NCBI RefSeq assembly: GCF_027922425.1
Contig: NZ_BSFQ01000044.1
Span: 1 to 62,179 of the forward strand
DNA length: 62,179 bases
Direction: 5' to 3'
Source: Pseudonocardia halophobica
GTDB taxonomy: Bacteria; Actinomycetota; Actinomycetes; Mycobacteriales; Pseudonocardiaceae
The position numbers were made by a program, and so were the translations under genes. Below, one piece after another: positions 1 through 7,233 of the stretch (positions are counted from its first letter, which is position 1; every line of letters begins with the position of its first letter). The notes under the pieces are model-generated. The model saw nothing but the letters and a program-made list of their open reading frames with translations. It was not told the DNA's origin and did not search any database.

Positions 1-99
1 ACCCGCCTGGCCTACATGACCGACGAAGCCGTCGAAGGCCGCGACTCCTTCCTGCAGAAACGCGACCCCGACTGGTCGCCCTACCCCTGGCACTACTGA
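1..99 (+). CDS. menB: 3' end of a crotonase-family gene, probably 1,4-dihydroxy-2-naphthoyl-CoA synthase
   Basis: Only the last 32 codons are present, ending in TGA. The tail reads AYMTDEAVEGRDSFLQKRDP followed by DWSPYPWHY. A C-terminus with TDEAVEGRDxFLxKR and an aromatic end is typical of MenB, which closes the second ring of the naphthoquinone in menaquinone synthesis. Other crotonases have similar tails, so the symbol is a recognition from memory on a short fragment. The gene converges with the anti-sigma factor gene, and a 40-bp palindrome lies between them. Confidence 0.6.
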   Translation, partial: TRLAYMTDEAVEGRDSFLQKRDPDWSPYPWHY

Positions 100-103
100 C
101 CCC

Positions 104-143
104 GTGAGTGGCGATAGTCGCTATAGCGACCATCGCCACTCAC
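104..143. repeat. 40-bp dispersed palindrome, copy 1
   Basis: Twelve-base arms GTGAGTGGCGAT (104-115) and ATCGCCACTCAC (132-143) flank an inner 14-base palindrome (117-130), so the element is self-complementary over almost all of its 40 bases. The same arms, with the same total length, recur at 40470-40509. It sits between two convergent genes and covers the stop codon of the right-hand one, so it could work as a two-way terminator. It looks like a dispersed intergenic repeat family rather than a one-off hairpin. Confidence 0.8.
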
Positions 144-649
144 AGGGTGGGGACGGGCGGGCTGAGCAGGGTCACCACCGTGCCGTCGGCGGGCGCCGGG
201 CCGCCGCGGTGGATCAGGACCTCCGCCATCAGCACGGACATCATCGGCAGCCCGCGGCGCCGATTGACGTCCTCCTCGGGGCCGGGCCGCGGGAGCCAGC
301 GGCCGGTGTCGCGGATCCGGACCCGCAGCCGCCGCTGCCGGTCGACCGGCTCGACCTCGGCGACGACCTCGACCGTCCCGTCCGGCGCCCCGGGGGGGAA
401 GGCGTGCTCCACGGCGTTGCTCACCGCCTCGTTGACCGCGAGGAGGACGTCGAGGGCGGCGTCCTCCGGCCACCCGAGCTGCGCCAAGCGGCGGCGCAGC
501 CCGGTGCGCACCAGGCCCAGCGTCTCGAGCACGGCGGGGAGGCGGATCTCCCAGGCGTGTCCATGCCCGGCGGCCCGGGGCGCGGCACGACCCGGGCCCA
601 CGCCCGGAGGCGGGCCCGCACGGTCAGACTGGTCCCGATGCGCTGGCAC
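140..649 (-). CDS. RsbW-like anti-sigma factor / serine kinase (HATPase_c_2)
   Basis: The 169-residue protein has the GHKL fold of anti-sigma kinases that hold a SigB/SigF-type sigma factor and phosphorylate an antagonist STAS protein. The N box is intact (LLAVNEAVSNAVEHAF, about residues 69-84) and a G1-type DTG lies in RIRDTGRWL. The first 30 residues are Pro/Arg-rich and a later start is possible. The STAS gene lies 67 bp upstream on the same strand, so the two probably form a partner-switching pair. Its stop codon lies inside the 40-bp palindrome. Confidence 0.85.
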   Translation of the reverse strand: MPAHRDQSDRAGPPPGVGPGRAAPRAAGHGHAWEIRLPAVLETLGLVRTGLRRRLAQLGWPEDAALDVLLAVNEAVSNAVEHAFPPGAPDGTVEVVAEVEPVDRQRRLRVRIRDTGRWLPRPGPEEDVNRRRGLPMMSVLMAEVLIHRGGPAPADGTVVTLLSPPVPTL

Positions 650-716
650 TACCCGAGAGTGTGACGCGCCTTGCCCCCGCAGGACCAGCCGGGCCGCCGC
701 ACGGCGTCCCGCCGGG

Positions 717-1106
717 TCAGCCCCCGCTGCCGCGCGGCTCGCCGAGCGCCTCGGCCACGTCGTAGTACAGGGCGAGCACGCGCTCCAGGCCGGTGATCTC
801 GAGCGGCCGGACGACCGGCCGGTTGTGGTCGACGACCACCCGCAGCGGCTCGTCCTGCCGCTGGGCCGCCCGATGCGCGGTGACCAGCGCGCTCAGCCCC
901 GCCTGGTCGAGGAACTCGACCTGTGTGAGGTCGACCACGATCACGTCCACCGCGGGGTCGGCGAGCGCCCGGCCGACCGCCGCTTCCACCCGCGGGGCGG
1001 TGAACATGTCCACCTCCCCCGCGACCGTCACCACCATCGCGGGCCCCGCCCGGCGCGACTCCACGCGCAGCAGCTGCTCGGCCGCGGGAGCCTGGTCACC
1101 TGTCAC
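717..1106 (-). CDS. STAS-domain anti-anti-sigma factor homologue without the usual phospho-serine
   Basis: The 129-residue single STAS domain resembles SpoIIAA/RsbV, which frees a sigma factor by binding the anti-sigma kinase when unphosphorylated. The switch loop reads VEFLDQAGLSAL (about residues 62-73). In SpoIIAA this loop is D-S-S-G and the second serine is phosphorylated. Here the two positions are Gln and Ala, so the normal acceptor is missing; the nearest serine is three residues on. The fold otherwise looks complete. It lies between a Nudix gene and an RsbW-like gene on the same strand. It may be a constitutive antagonist or respond to another signal. Confidence 0.85.
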   Translation of the reverse strand: MTGDQAPAAEQLLRVESRRAGPAMVVTVAGEVDMFTAPRVEAAVGRALADPAVDVIVVDLTQVEFLDQAGLSALVTAHRAAQRQDEPLRVVVDHNRPVVRPLEITGLERVLALYYDVAEALGEPRGSGG

Positions 1107-1178
1107 GCGCCACAGTCTTCCCGGCGACGTGGCCGTTCCGACAGGGCCCCACGCCTCCGGTCCCGGGCGGCGCGCCCC

Positions 1179-1652
1179 TCATCCGGCGTGCGCGTGGCCG
1201 GGCTCGGTGAGGGCGTGCCGGAGCCGCTCGCGCATGGCCGGGTGCATCGCCAGCCCGTCGAGCCGGTCGAGGGCCACCCAGTCCGCCTCACTCGTCTCCT
1301 CGCCGTCGGGCCGCGGGTCCCCGGACACCGGCCGGGCGTGCACGCACACCGCGAACTGCTGGCGCACCTCGCCGGTGCCGTCGACGATGACGTGGCCGGG
1401 GTCGCTGTAGACCCCGGCCACCCGCAGCACCTTGATCGCGACCCCGCTCTCCTCCGCCACCTCCCGCTCGGCCGCGTCGACCGCCGACTCGCCGACCTCG
1501 ACGCGGCCGCCGGGGAGCTCCCAGAACCCGTCGTCGGCGCGCCGCACGAGCAGGACCCGGTCGGCGTCGTCGCGCACCACGGCGAAGACGCTCGGCGCGA
1601 CGAGGGTGGGCCGCGGCGGGTCCGGATGGTGGTAGTACTCGGTGCGGGCCAT
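1179..1652 (-). CDS. Nudix hydrolase
   Basis: The 157-residue protein has a complete Nudix box from about residue 48: GGRVEVGE, seven residues, then REVAEESGV, giving the G-x5-E-x7-REUxEExGU pattern whose glutamates bind Mg2+. The family hydrolyses nucleoside diphosphates linked to another group. Substrate cannot be told from sequence; the N-terminal PSVFAVVRDDADRVLLVRR strand is generic. It is the first of three same-strand genes ahead of the STAS and RsbW-like genes, with gaps of about 70 bp, so co-transcription is possible. Confidence 0.85.
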   Translation of the reverse strand: MARTEYYHHPDPPRPTLVAPSVFAVVRDDADRVLLVRRADDGFWELPGGRVEVGESAVDAAEREVAEESGVAIKVLRVAGVYSDPGHVIVDGTGEVRQQFAVCVHARPVSGDPRPDGEETSEADWVALDRLDGLAMHPAMRERLRHALTEPGHAHAG

Positions 1653-1875
1653 GGTCAGGGCACGGTCGCACCGGGGCGGTAGGGCTGGGAAGTGACGAAA
1701 GCCCTGTTCGGCAGCCCCCGCCCGGCCGATCGCTCCACACCCGACCGACCTTCACCCCACCGGGGCGAGGCGCGGGGACGGCGGGCCGCCCATCGTCCGA
1801 TGCACGGCGAGCGGGGGAGGTCGCGGTGCCTGCGGCGGACGAACGGACGGGCACGCCCGGCACGGGGCGTGCAGC

Positions 1876-2145
1876 GTGCTGAGCGGCGACGAGGAACGCC
1901 TGCTCACGGCGATCGAGCGCCAGCTCCGCGCGGAGGACCCGGAGCTGGACAAACGGCTCGGGCGCGGCCTCGGGCCGCCCACCGGCAGGCGCCGCTGGCT
2001 CCTGCCCGTGCTGGTCACGCTGGCCGCGCTGTGCATCCTGGTCGGCCTGGTCGTTGCGGAGGCGGCGGTGTTCCTCGGCGGGCTGGCGCTGGCCGGGGCG
2101 GCGTGGATCGTCGTCCACCGGCGGCGCCGGGGCCGGCGGACCTGA
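1876..2145 (+). CDS. DUF3040 small membrane protein
   Basis: Eighty-nine residues from a GTG start. The opening MLSGDEERLLTAIERQLRA is the usual DUF3040 signature of Actinomycetota, followed by two transmembrane helices (about residues 41-60 and 63-79) and a basic tail. Function of the family is unknown. The 223 bp upstream (1653-1875) separate it from the divergent Nudix gene and hold no other gene that I can support. It converges on the SulP transporter gene with a 3-bp gap. Confidence 0.8.
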   Translation: MLSGDEERLLTAIERQLRAEDPELDKRLGRGLGPPTGRRRWLLPVLVTLAALCILVGLVVAEAAVFLGGLALAGAAWIVVHRRRRGRRT

Positions 2146-2148
2146 CCG

Positions 2149-3876
2149 TCACCCCGGCTGCGGCGCGGTCCAGCGCGCGCCGGTCTCCCGCCGGAAGGCG
2201 TCGACGGCGGCGTCGAGGGTCGGGAAGAAGTGCGCGGGGTCGAGGGTCCCGGTCAGCTCGTAGCGGTCGATCTTGCGGCGCACGGGGTCCTTCATCTCGG
2301 CGAACACGAGGTGCACGCCGCGGCCGTTGAGGGCGACGTCCAGGTCGTGGAGCATGTCCGCCGCCGTCGTGTCGACGTCCGTGATCGGCTCGGCGGCCAC
2401 CACGATCCAGCGGGGCGCGGGGTCGCTGCGGCTGCGCCGTTCCAGCTGCTCGCGGAAGGTGCGGGCGTTCGCGAAGAAGAGCGGCGCGTCGAACCGGACG
2501 AGGACGCAGCCCGGCAGCAGCTCGGCCTCGGGGTAGCTGCGGACGTCGTGGAAGCCCGGCAGGCCGGGCACCCGGCCGAGCACCGTCTGGTACGGCCACC
2601 ACGCGCGGCGGAACACGTTGCCGATCGAGAGCGCGACGGCCACCGCGATCCCCGGCAGCACGCCGAGCAGCACCACCCCGAGGAAGGCCGCGACCGACAG
2701 CGCGAACTCCGTCCGCCGCACCCGGAACAGCCGCACCGTCCCGGGGACGTCGGCGAGCGAGACGGATGCCGCGATCACGACGGCCGCGAGCGTCGGCTGC
2801 GGCAGGGTGCGCAGCAGGCCCGGGGCCAGCAGCAGGATCAGCGTGATCGCGGCCGCCCCGACCAGGCCCGTCACCTGCGTGCGCGCCCCGACCTGCACGG
2901 CCACGGCCGTGCGCGACCCACTCGTGCTGACCGGGAAGCCCTGGAAGAAGCCGGCCGCGAGGTTCGCCGCGCCGATCCCCACCATCTCCCGGTTGCCGTC
3001 GATCGTCCGGCCCTCCCGCGCCGCGAAGGACGAGGCGGTCGAGATGGTGTCGGTCAGCGAGACGAGCGCGATGCCGGCCGCGCCGGCCAGCAGCGGGAGG
3101 ACGTCCGACAGCCCGATCAGGGGCAGGGTGGGCGGCGGGAAGCCCTGCGGCAGCGTGCCGACGAGCACGACGCCCCGCTCGTCCAGCCCGAACAGGGCCG
3201 CCGCAAGCATCGACAGCACGACCACGACGAGCACCCCGGGGATCCGCGGGAGCACCCGCGGCAGCACCCCGATGAGGATCAGGCCGCCGAGGCCGACGGC
3301 CAGCGCCGCCGGCACGACCTCACCGGCGAGCACGCCCTGCACGAACCCGGCGACCTCGCCGCCGAAGCCCTTGGCGTCGACCGAGAACCCGCAGAGCTTC
3401 GGGAGCTGCCCGACGAAGATCGTCAGGGCCAGCCCGTTCATGTAGCCGATCATCGTCGGCTTCGAGATCAGGTCCGCGACGAACCCGAGGCCGCCCAGCC
3501 CGGCGACCATCATGATCGCGCCGGTCATCAGCGCGAGCGCTGACGCCAGCACGACGGCGCGCTGCGGGTCGCCGTCCGCCGCGACGAGCGGGAGGACCGT
3601 CGCCGCGATCATCGGGCCGAGCGAGGAGTCCGGCCCGAGCACGAGGATCCGCGACGGGCCGAAGACCGCGTAGGCGAGCAGGCAGAGGATCGACGTGTAC
3701 AGGCCGGTGATCGCGGGCAGCCCCGCCAGCTCCGCGTAGGCCATGCCCTGCGGCACGAGCAGCGCCGTCAGGACCAGGCCGGCGACGAGGTCGCGGGGCA
3801 GCCACGCCCGGCGGTAGGACCGCAGCATCGCCAGGCCCGGGACCGGCGAGGACTCCCCGTTCACGCCGCCCAGCAT
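2149..3876 (-). CDS. SulP family anion transporter with C-terminal STAS domain
   Basis: A 575-residue membrane protein with the SulP core, opening with PRDLVAGLVLTALLVPQGMA and AELAGLPAITGLYTSI, which form the conserved N-terminal region of sulfate/bicarbonate/dicarboxylate transporters. About a dozen hydrophobic segments fill residues 30-410, and a STAS domain follows (about 430-560). The substrate is not decidable here; no cys genes or carbonic anhydrase are adjacent. The ATG at 3876 is used; an in-frame GTG at 3903 would add nine residues. It is divergent from the membrane protein gene that follows. Confidence 0.9.
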   Translation of the reverse strand: MLGGVNGESSPVPGLAMLRSYRRAWLPRDLVAGLVLTALLVPQGMAYAELAGLPAITGLYTSILCLLAYAVFGPSRILVLGPDSSLGPMIAATVLPLVAADGDPQRAVVLASALALMTGAIMMVAGLGGLGFVADLISKPTMIGYMNGLALTIFVGQLPKLCGFSVDAKGFGGEVAGFVQGVLAGEVVPAALAVGLGGLILIGVLPRVLPRIPGVLVVVVLSMLAAALFGLDERGVVLVGTLPQGFPPPTLPLIGLSDVLPLLAGAAGIALVSLTDTISTASSFAAREGRTIDGNREMVGIGAANLAAGFFQGFPVSTSGSRTAVAVQVGARTQVTGLVGAAAITLILLLAPGLLRTLPQPTLAAVVIAASVSLADVPGTVRLFRVRRTEFALSVAAFLGVVLLGVLPGIAVAVALSIGNVFRRAWWPYQTVLGRVPGLPGFHDVRSYPEAELLPGCVLVRFDAPLFFANARTFREQLERRSRSDPAPRWIVVAAEPITDVDTTAADMLHDLDVALNGRGVHLVFAEMKDPVRRKIDRYELTGTLDPAHFFPTLDAAVDAFRRETGARWTAPQPG

Positions 3877-4011
3877 GGCGCGACCGGCGGCGCGCCCCCT
3901 CACCCCGGCGGTGTGGGCGGGTCCGTCTCACCCGTGCGGGGTGACGGCCCCCGGCCGCCGCAGGTCCATCGTCGGGCCGTGGCCCGCACACCCGATCGTC
4001 ACGGCAGCGGG

Positions 4012-4560
4012 GTGGCGACGGGCGGCTCCCCCGCCGCGTCGACCCGTCCCGGGCTGCCCCGCAGGCTGTTCCGGCACACCCCGCTCAGCCGGTACCGGTG
4101 GCACAGCGAGGAGGACCTCTCCCAGGCGATCTACGGCACCGTCATCGGCGCGGCCGGGATCGCGGTCGGCAGCGCGCACGGCGACCTCCGCGAGATCGTC
4201 CTCACCGTGGTGGTGACCGTCGCCGTGTACTGGGCCGCCGAGCGGTACGCGGACGTGCTCGCCGCCGCCGTCCACGCCGGCGGCCGGGCCGAGCGGGTGC
4301 GGGCGGCGCTGCGGCGCGGGCTCCCCGTCGTCGAGGCGGGGCTGACGCCGCTCGTGCTGCTGGTCGTCCTCGCGCTGCTCACCGGGCGCCTCCCGCTCGC
4401 AGTGTTCGTCGCGCTCGGCCTCGCCACGGTCATGCTCGGCGGCTTCGGGCACGTGGCGGCCCGCCGGGCCGGGGCCTCCGTGGTCCAGGCGGTCGGCTGG
4501 GGCCTGTGCAGCGCGGCGCTGGGCGGGCTGGTCATCGGGCTGAAGATGCTGCTCCACTGA
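4012..4560 (+). CDS. Conserved membrane protein of unknown function
   Basis: About 182 residues from a GTG at 4012; an earlier in-frame GTG at 3913 would add a 33-residue Pro/Arg-rich stretch that looks non-conserved. After a basic segment (FRHTPLSRYRWHSEEDLSQA) there are four to five hydrophobic helices. The SEEDLSQAIYGTVIGAAG stretch is the most distinctive part. No transport or enzyme motif is visible. It is 25 bp upstream of the FAD oxidoreductase on the same strand and may be co-transcribed with it. Confidence 0.65.
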   Translation: MATGGSPAASTRPGLPRRLFRHTPLSRYRWHSEEDLSQAIYGTVIGAAGIAVGSAHGDLREIVLTVVVTVAVYWAAERYADVLAAAVHAGGRAERVRAALRRGLPVVEAGLTPLVLLVVLALLTGRLPLAVFVALGLATVMLGGFGHVAARRAGASVVQAVGWGLCSAALGGLVIGLKMLLH

Positions 4561-4585
4561 GGCGGGGACGACTCCGGGGGGCGGC

Positions 4586-6046
4586 ATGCAGGTCGTGGTC
4601 GTGGGCGCGGGTGCGGCCGGACTGATGGCCGCGCTGCTGGCCGCGCGCGCCGGGCACCAGGTCACCGTGCTGGAGCGCGAGGCGCTGGAGCCCGCCGGGT
4701 CGGTCGAGGAGGCCGCCGGCCGGGCCTTCCGCCGCACCGCGCCGCAGATCGTGCAGCCGCACGTGCTGCTCGCCCGCTACCGGCTCCTGCTGCGCGACCA
4801 CCTGCCGGACGTCCACGCGGGGCTGGTCGGCGACGGTGCCGTCGAGTCCCGCCTCGAGGCCCAGCTCCCGCCCACGCTCCGCGGCCTCGTCCCCGAGCCC
4901 GACGACGACCGCTACACCATGCTGCTCACCCGCCGGTCGACGCTGGACCGGGTCCTCGACGCATGCGTGCGCGCGGAGCCCGGGATCACGCTGCGCACCG
5001 GCGCGACCGTCCGCGGGCTGCGGACCCGGGGCGGCGCCCCGCCGGAGATCACCGGCGTCCGCCTCGGCCACGGCGAGGTGGCCGCCGACGTCGTGGTCGA
5101 CGCGGCGGGGCGGCGGTCCCGGATCGACGGCTGGCTGGCCGACGCAGGCGCGCGGCCGCGGCCCCTCGTCACGGCCGACTGCGGCCTCGCCTACTACAGC
5201 CGGCACTACCGGCTGCGGAGCACGGACGGCCTGCCCGGGCGCGCGGACAACCGCACGATCCTCCCGCTCGACGAGTTCGTCGCCGGGATGTGGGGCGCCG
5301 ACAACGGGACCGTCGTGCTGGGGCTGTGCCCGCTGGCCGAGGACCATCGATTCCGCGTCCTGAAGGACCCCGACGTGTTCACCGCGGTCTTCGCCACCGT
5401 GCCGGGCCTGCGGGGCTGGCTCGACGTGCTGGAACCGATCAGCGACGTGTTCCCGATGGGCGGTCTCCACAACACCCTGCACCGGCTGGTCGACGAGGCC
5501 GGCCCGATCGCCCTGGGGCTGCACGCCGTGGGCGACGGCGTCTGCACCACCAACCCGACGCTCGCCCGCGGGCTGGGCGTGGCCCTCCGCACCGCGCTCG
5601 ACCTCGTCGACGTCCTCGCCGCGCACCCCCGCGACCCGCACGCCCGCGCCCTGGCGCACGACGCGGCGATCACCGAGGGCGTCGAGCCGTTCTACGTCGA
5701 CCAGGCACGCACGGACGCGGCCCGGCTCGCCCGGGTCCGCGGGGTGCTGCACTCGCGGGGCGTGCTCGCCGGGCGGCCCGCCGCACCGGCGGCGCCCCCG
5801 CCGCCGGCCCCGTCGGCCGACCGGGTGGGGTTCGACGAGCTCTCCGCCGCGGCCCTGGTCGACGCGCCCCTCTTCCGCGCCGCCACCTCGGTGCGGGGCA
5901 TGCTCGCCCGCCCCGAGGACGTCTACACCGACCCCGCCGTCGTCGCCCGGGTCCGGGAGGTGCAGGCCACCCACCACGACGCGGTCCCCGGGCCCGCCCA
6001 GCCCGACCCCGACCGCCTCGCCTCGGCCCTCGCCACGCGGGCCTGA
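4586..6046 (+). CDS. FAD-dependent oxidoreductase / monooxygenase-like flavoprotein
   Basis: The 486-residue protein begins with a dinucleotide-binding fold, VVVVGAGAAGLMAALLAARA (residues 3-22), and an acidic strand end at LERE. A second conserved segment DVVVDAAGRRSRIDGWL (about residue 171 on) matches the DG-type motif of group A flavoproteins, and TTNPTLARGLGVALRTALDL near residue 320 fits the helix that follows the FAD pyrophosphate loop. It resembles squalene epoxidase/geranylgeranyl-reductase-like proteins more than aromatic hydroxylases. Substrate unknown. A G-rich Shine-Dalgarno lies 5-10 bases before the ATG. Confidence 0.75.
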   Translation: MQVVVVGAGAAGLMAALLAARAGHQVTVLEREALEPAGSVEEAAGRAFRRTAPQIVQPHVLLARYRLLLRDHLPDVHAGLVGDGAVESRLEAQLPPTLRGLVPEPDDDRYTMLLTRRSTLDRVLDACVRAEPGITLRTGATVRGLRTRGGAPPEITGVRLGHGEVAADVVVDAAGRRSRIDGWLADAGARPRPLVTADCGLAYYSRHYRLRSTDGLPGRADNRTILPLDEFVAGMWGADNGTVVLGLCPLAEDHRFRVLKDPDVFTAVFATVPGLRGWLDVLEPISDVFPMGGLHNTLHRLVDEAGPIALGLHAVGDGVCTTNPTLARGLGVALRTALDLVDVLAAHPRDPHARALAHDAAITEGVEPFYVDQARTDAARLARVRGVLHSRGVLAGRPAAPAAPPPPAPSADRVGFDELSAAALVDAPLFRAATSVRGMLARPEDVYTDPAVVARVREVQATHHDAVPGPAQPDPDRLASALATRA

Positions 6047-6054
6047 GCGGCGGA

Positions 6055-6312
6055 TCAGGCCGGCTCGTTCCCCGCCCGCTTCCGGGCGGCGCCGAAGCGC
6101 TGCTGGACGTTCTGCTTGGTCGTGCCGTAGAGCGCGCCGATCTTCGACCAGCTCGCGCCGGCCTCGCGGGCCTCGGCCGCGCGGCGGCGCTCGACCTCCT
6201 CAGCGGCACGGCGCAGGTCCCTCGCCGCGGCCAGGGCCTCGAGGGGGCTCCCGGCGGCCGCGAGGGCGTCGAGGGCCTTCTGCACGTGCTTGAGGCCACC
6301 GTCAGCCGACAC
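6055..6312 (-). CDS. Small DNA-binding protein with homeodomain-like helix-turn-helix, probable autorepressor
   Basis: Eighty-five residues: an N-terminal helical part, then EVERRRAAEAREAGASWSKI and GALYGTTKQNVQQRFGAARK, a helix-turn-helix of the kind found in short actinobacterial regulators (a W-x-x-I-G-x-x-x-G-x-x-x-Q core). The GTG start lies 6 bases after a TAGCAT hexamer (6324-6319), the arrangement of a leaderless actinobacterial promoter. One of three 19-bp inverted repeats ends one base before the start codon, which points to autoregulation. Its target could include the divergent gene at 6413. I know no characterised homologue. Confidence 0.7.
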   Translation of the reverse strand: MSADGGLKHVQKALDALAAAGSPLEALAAARDLRRAAEEVERRRAAEAREAGASWSKIGALYGTTKQNVQQRFGAARKRAGNEPA

Positions 6313-6313
6313 G

Positions 6314-6379
6314 CGTCAATGCTAGCTTGACGCCTCCCTCGTCAATGATAGGTTGACGAACGTCAACTCGGTATTGACG
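6314..6379. promoter_or_regulatory. Three 19-bp inverted-repeat operators between divergent genes
   Basis: Three sites share perfect arms CGTCAA-N7-TTGACG: 6314-6332, 6340-6358 and 6361-6379. Their centres are 26 and 21 bp apart. They cover the space between the small HTH gene (start 6312) and the gene at 6413. The TTGACG arms double as -35 elements. Leftward, TTGACG (6346-6341 region), 15 bp, then TAGCAT. Rightward, TTGACG (6327-6332), 16 bp, then TAGGTT. A dimeric regulator binding these would control both promoters; the HTH protein encoded alongside is the obvious candidate. Confidence 0.75.
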
Positions 6380-6412
6380 GGCACCGACGGGACACCGACG
6401 CAGGAGGTGTGT

Positions 6413-6739
6413 GTGCGGATGGACGGGCGGATCCACCAGCAGGGCCGGGCGGAGCGCGACCGGCGCGCGACGGCGCCGGACCGGGAGCTGCGCCGCGCCC
6501 TCCGCGCGGTCTACTTCGCGGTCGCCGCGCTGCGGCACGCGCCGCGGTCGCCGCAGGTCTCCCGGGCCATCTCCGAGGCGAGCACGGCCGTCGCCACGCT
6601 GCCCGGCGGCTTCGTGGCCGAGGCCCTCTACCGGCTCATCGGCACCATCGAGGACTGCCACCGCGCGGGCACGGCGAACTCCACGCGGCTCGACGAGCGG
6701 TGGCGCACCGCCACCGCCGCGGTGCGACTGGCGGGTTGA
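6413..6739 (+). CDS. Small helical protein of unknown function
   Basis: About 108 residues. The start is set by AGGAGG at 6402-6407: the GTG at 6413 is 5 bases away and the ATG at 6419 is 11 bases away, and either could be used. The sequence is basic at the N-terminus (RAERDRRATAPDRELRRALR) and then alpha-helical, with alternating Ala/Arg/Glu and no membrane segment or enzyme motif. It is divergent from the small HTH gene and shares its operator region, so it is probably regulated with it. Confidence 0.6.
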   Translation: MRMDGRIHQQGRAERDRRATAPDRELRRALRAVYFAVAALRHAPRSPQVSRAISEASTAVATLPGGFVAEALYRLIGTIEDCHRAGTANSTRLDERWRTATAAVRLAG

Positions 6740-6749
6740 GCCGGGCCGG

Positions 6750-7118
6750 TCAGGTCCGCTCGGCCACCAGCAGCTGCCGACCCTCGGGGTCGGTGACGTT
6801 GACGAACGTGCCCCAGCCCTCGGTCGTCGGCTCGGACACCTCGACGCCGGCGGCCCGGGCCTCGGCGGCGAAGGCGGCGACGTCGTCGGTCGCGAAGGTC
6901 ATCGGGTAGCCCTGGTCCGGGTCGCGGCCGAAGTCCTTGGCCGCGCTCAGCACCACCGACGTCTCCGCTCCCGGCGGCCGCACCTCCACCCAGCGCGCAC
7001 CCGGCCACATCTCGGCGTCGGTCACGGTCTCGAACCCGAGCCGCCCGAAGAAGTCCAGCATCCGGTCCTGGTCGGCGACGGCGAGGATGGCGCCCGCCAC
7101 CCTCCTGATCCCGCTCAT
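6750..7118 (-). CDS. VOC-family (glyoxalase/bleomycin-resistance-like) protein
   Basis: One hundred twenty-two residues with two beta-alpha-beta-beta-beta modules of the vicinal oxygen chelate fold. Recognisable elements are LAVADQDRMLDFFGRLGFET near the N-terminus and the C-terminal WGTFVNVTDPEGRQLLVAER, where the late Glu is the usual metal ligand. The ATG at 7118 is preferred because it precedes the first conserved strand. Single-domain members do very varied jobs, including thiol-adduct isomerisation, drug binding and extradiol cleavage, so the role is open. It is divergent from an alpha/beta hydrolase gene. Confidence 0.75.
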   Translation of the reverse strand: MSGIRRVAGAILAVADQDRMLDFFGRLGFETVTDAEMWPGARWVEVRPPGAETSVVLSAAKDFGRDPDQGYPMTFATDDVAAFAAEARAAGVEVSEPTTEGWGTFVNVTDPEGRQLLVAERT

Positions 7119-7184
7119 GCGGCCATCGTGGCAGCGACCCGCTGCGAGGGGAAGCGTTCCGCCCCGCACTTTGCGAACGACGTA

Positions 7185-7221
7185 CGCGATCGGCTACCGT
7201 TGTTTGCGAACGCCGATCGCG
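7185..7221. promoter_or_regulatory. Inverted repeat upstream of the alpha/beta hydrolase gene
   Basis: Perfect 9-base arms CGCGATCGG (7185-7193) and CCGATCGCG (7213-7221) flank 19 bases. A direct repeat TTTGCGAACG is superimposed, once just before each arm. The right arm ends just before the Shine-Dalgarno GGAGG (7224-7228). It lies in the only intergenic space between the divergent glyoxalase and hydrolase genes, so it is a candidate operator, or a hairpin that limits translation. Confidence 0.5.
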
Positions 7222-7233
7222 AAGGAGGCAGCG

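Noticed and set aside
1653..1875. Possible short gene in the space between the Nudix and DUF3040 genes
   Set aside because: Frames are Arg/Pro-rich without a ribosome binding site or conserved pattern.
2230..3543. Long plus-strand frame rich in His, Arg, Asp and Glu
   Set aside because: Antisense shadow of the SulP gene; no start context and composition typical of complementary GC-rich code.
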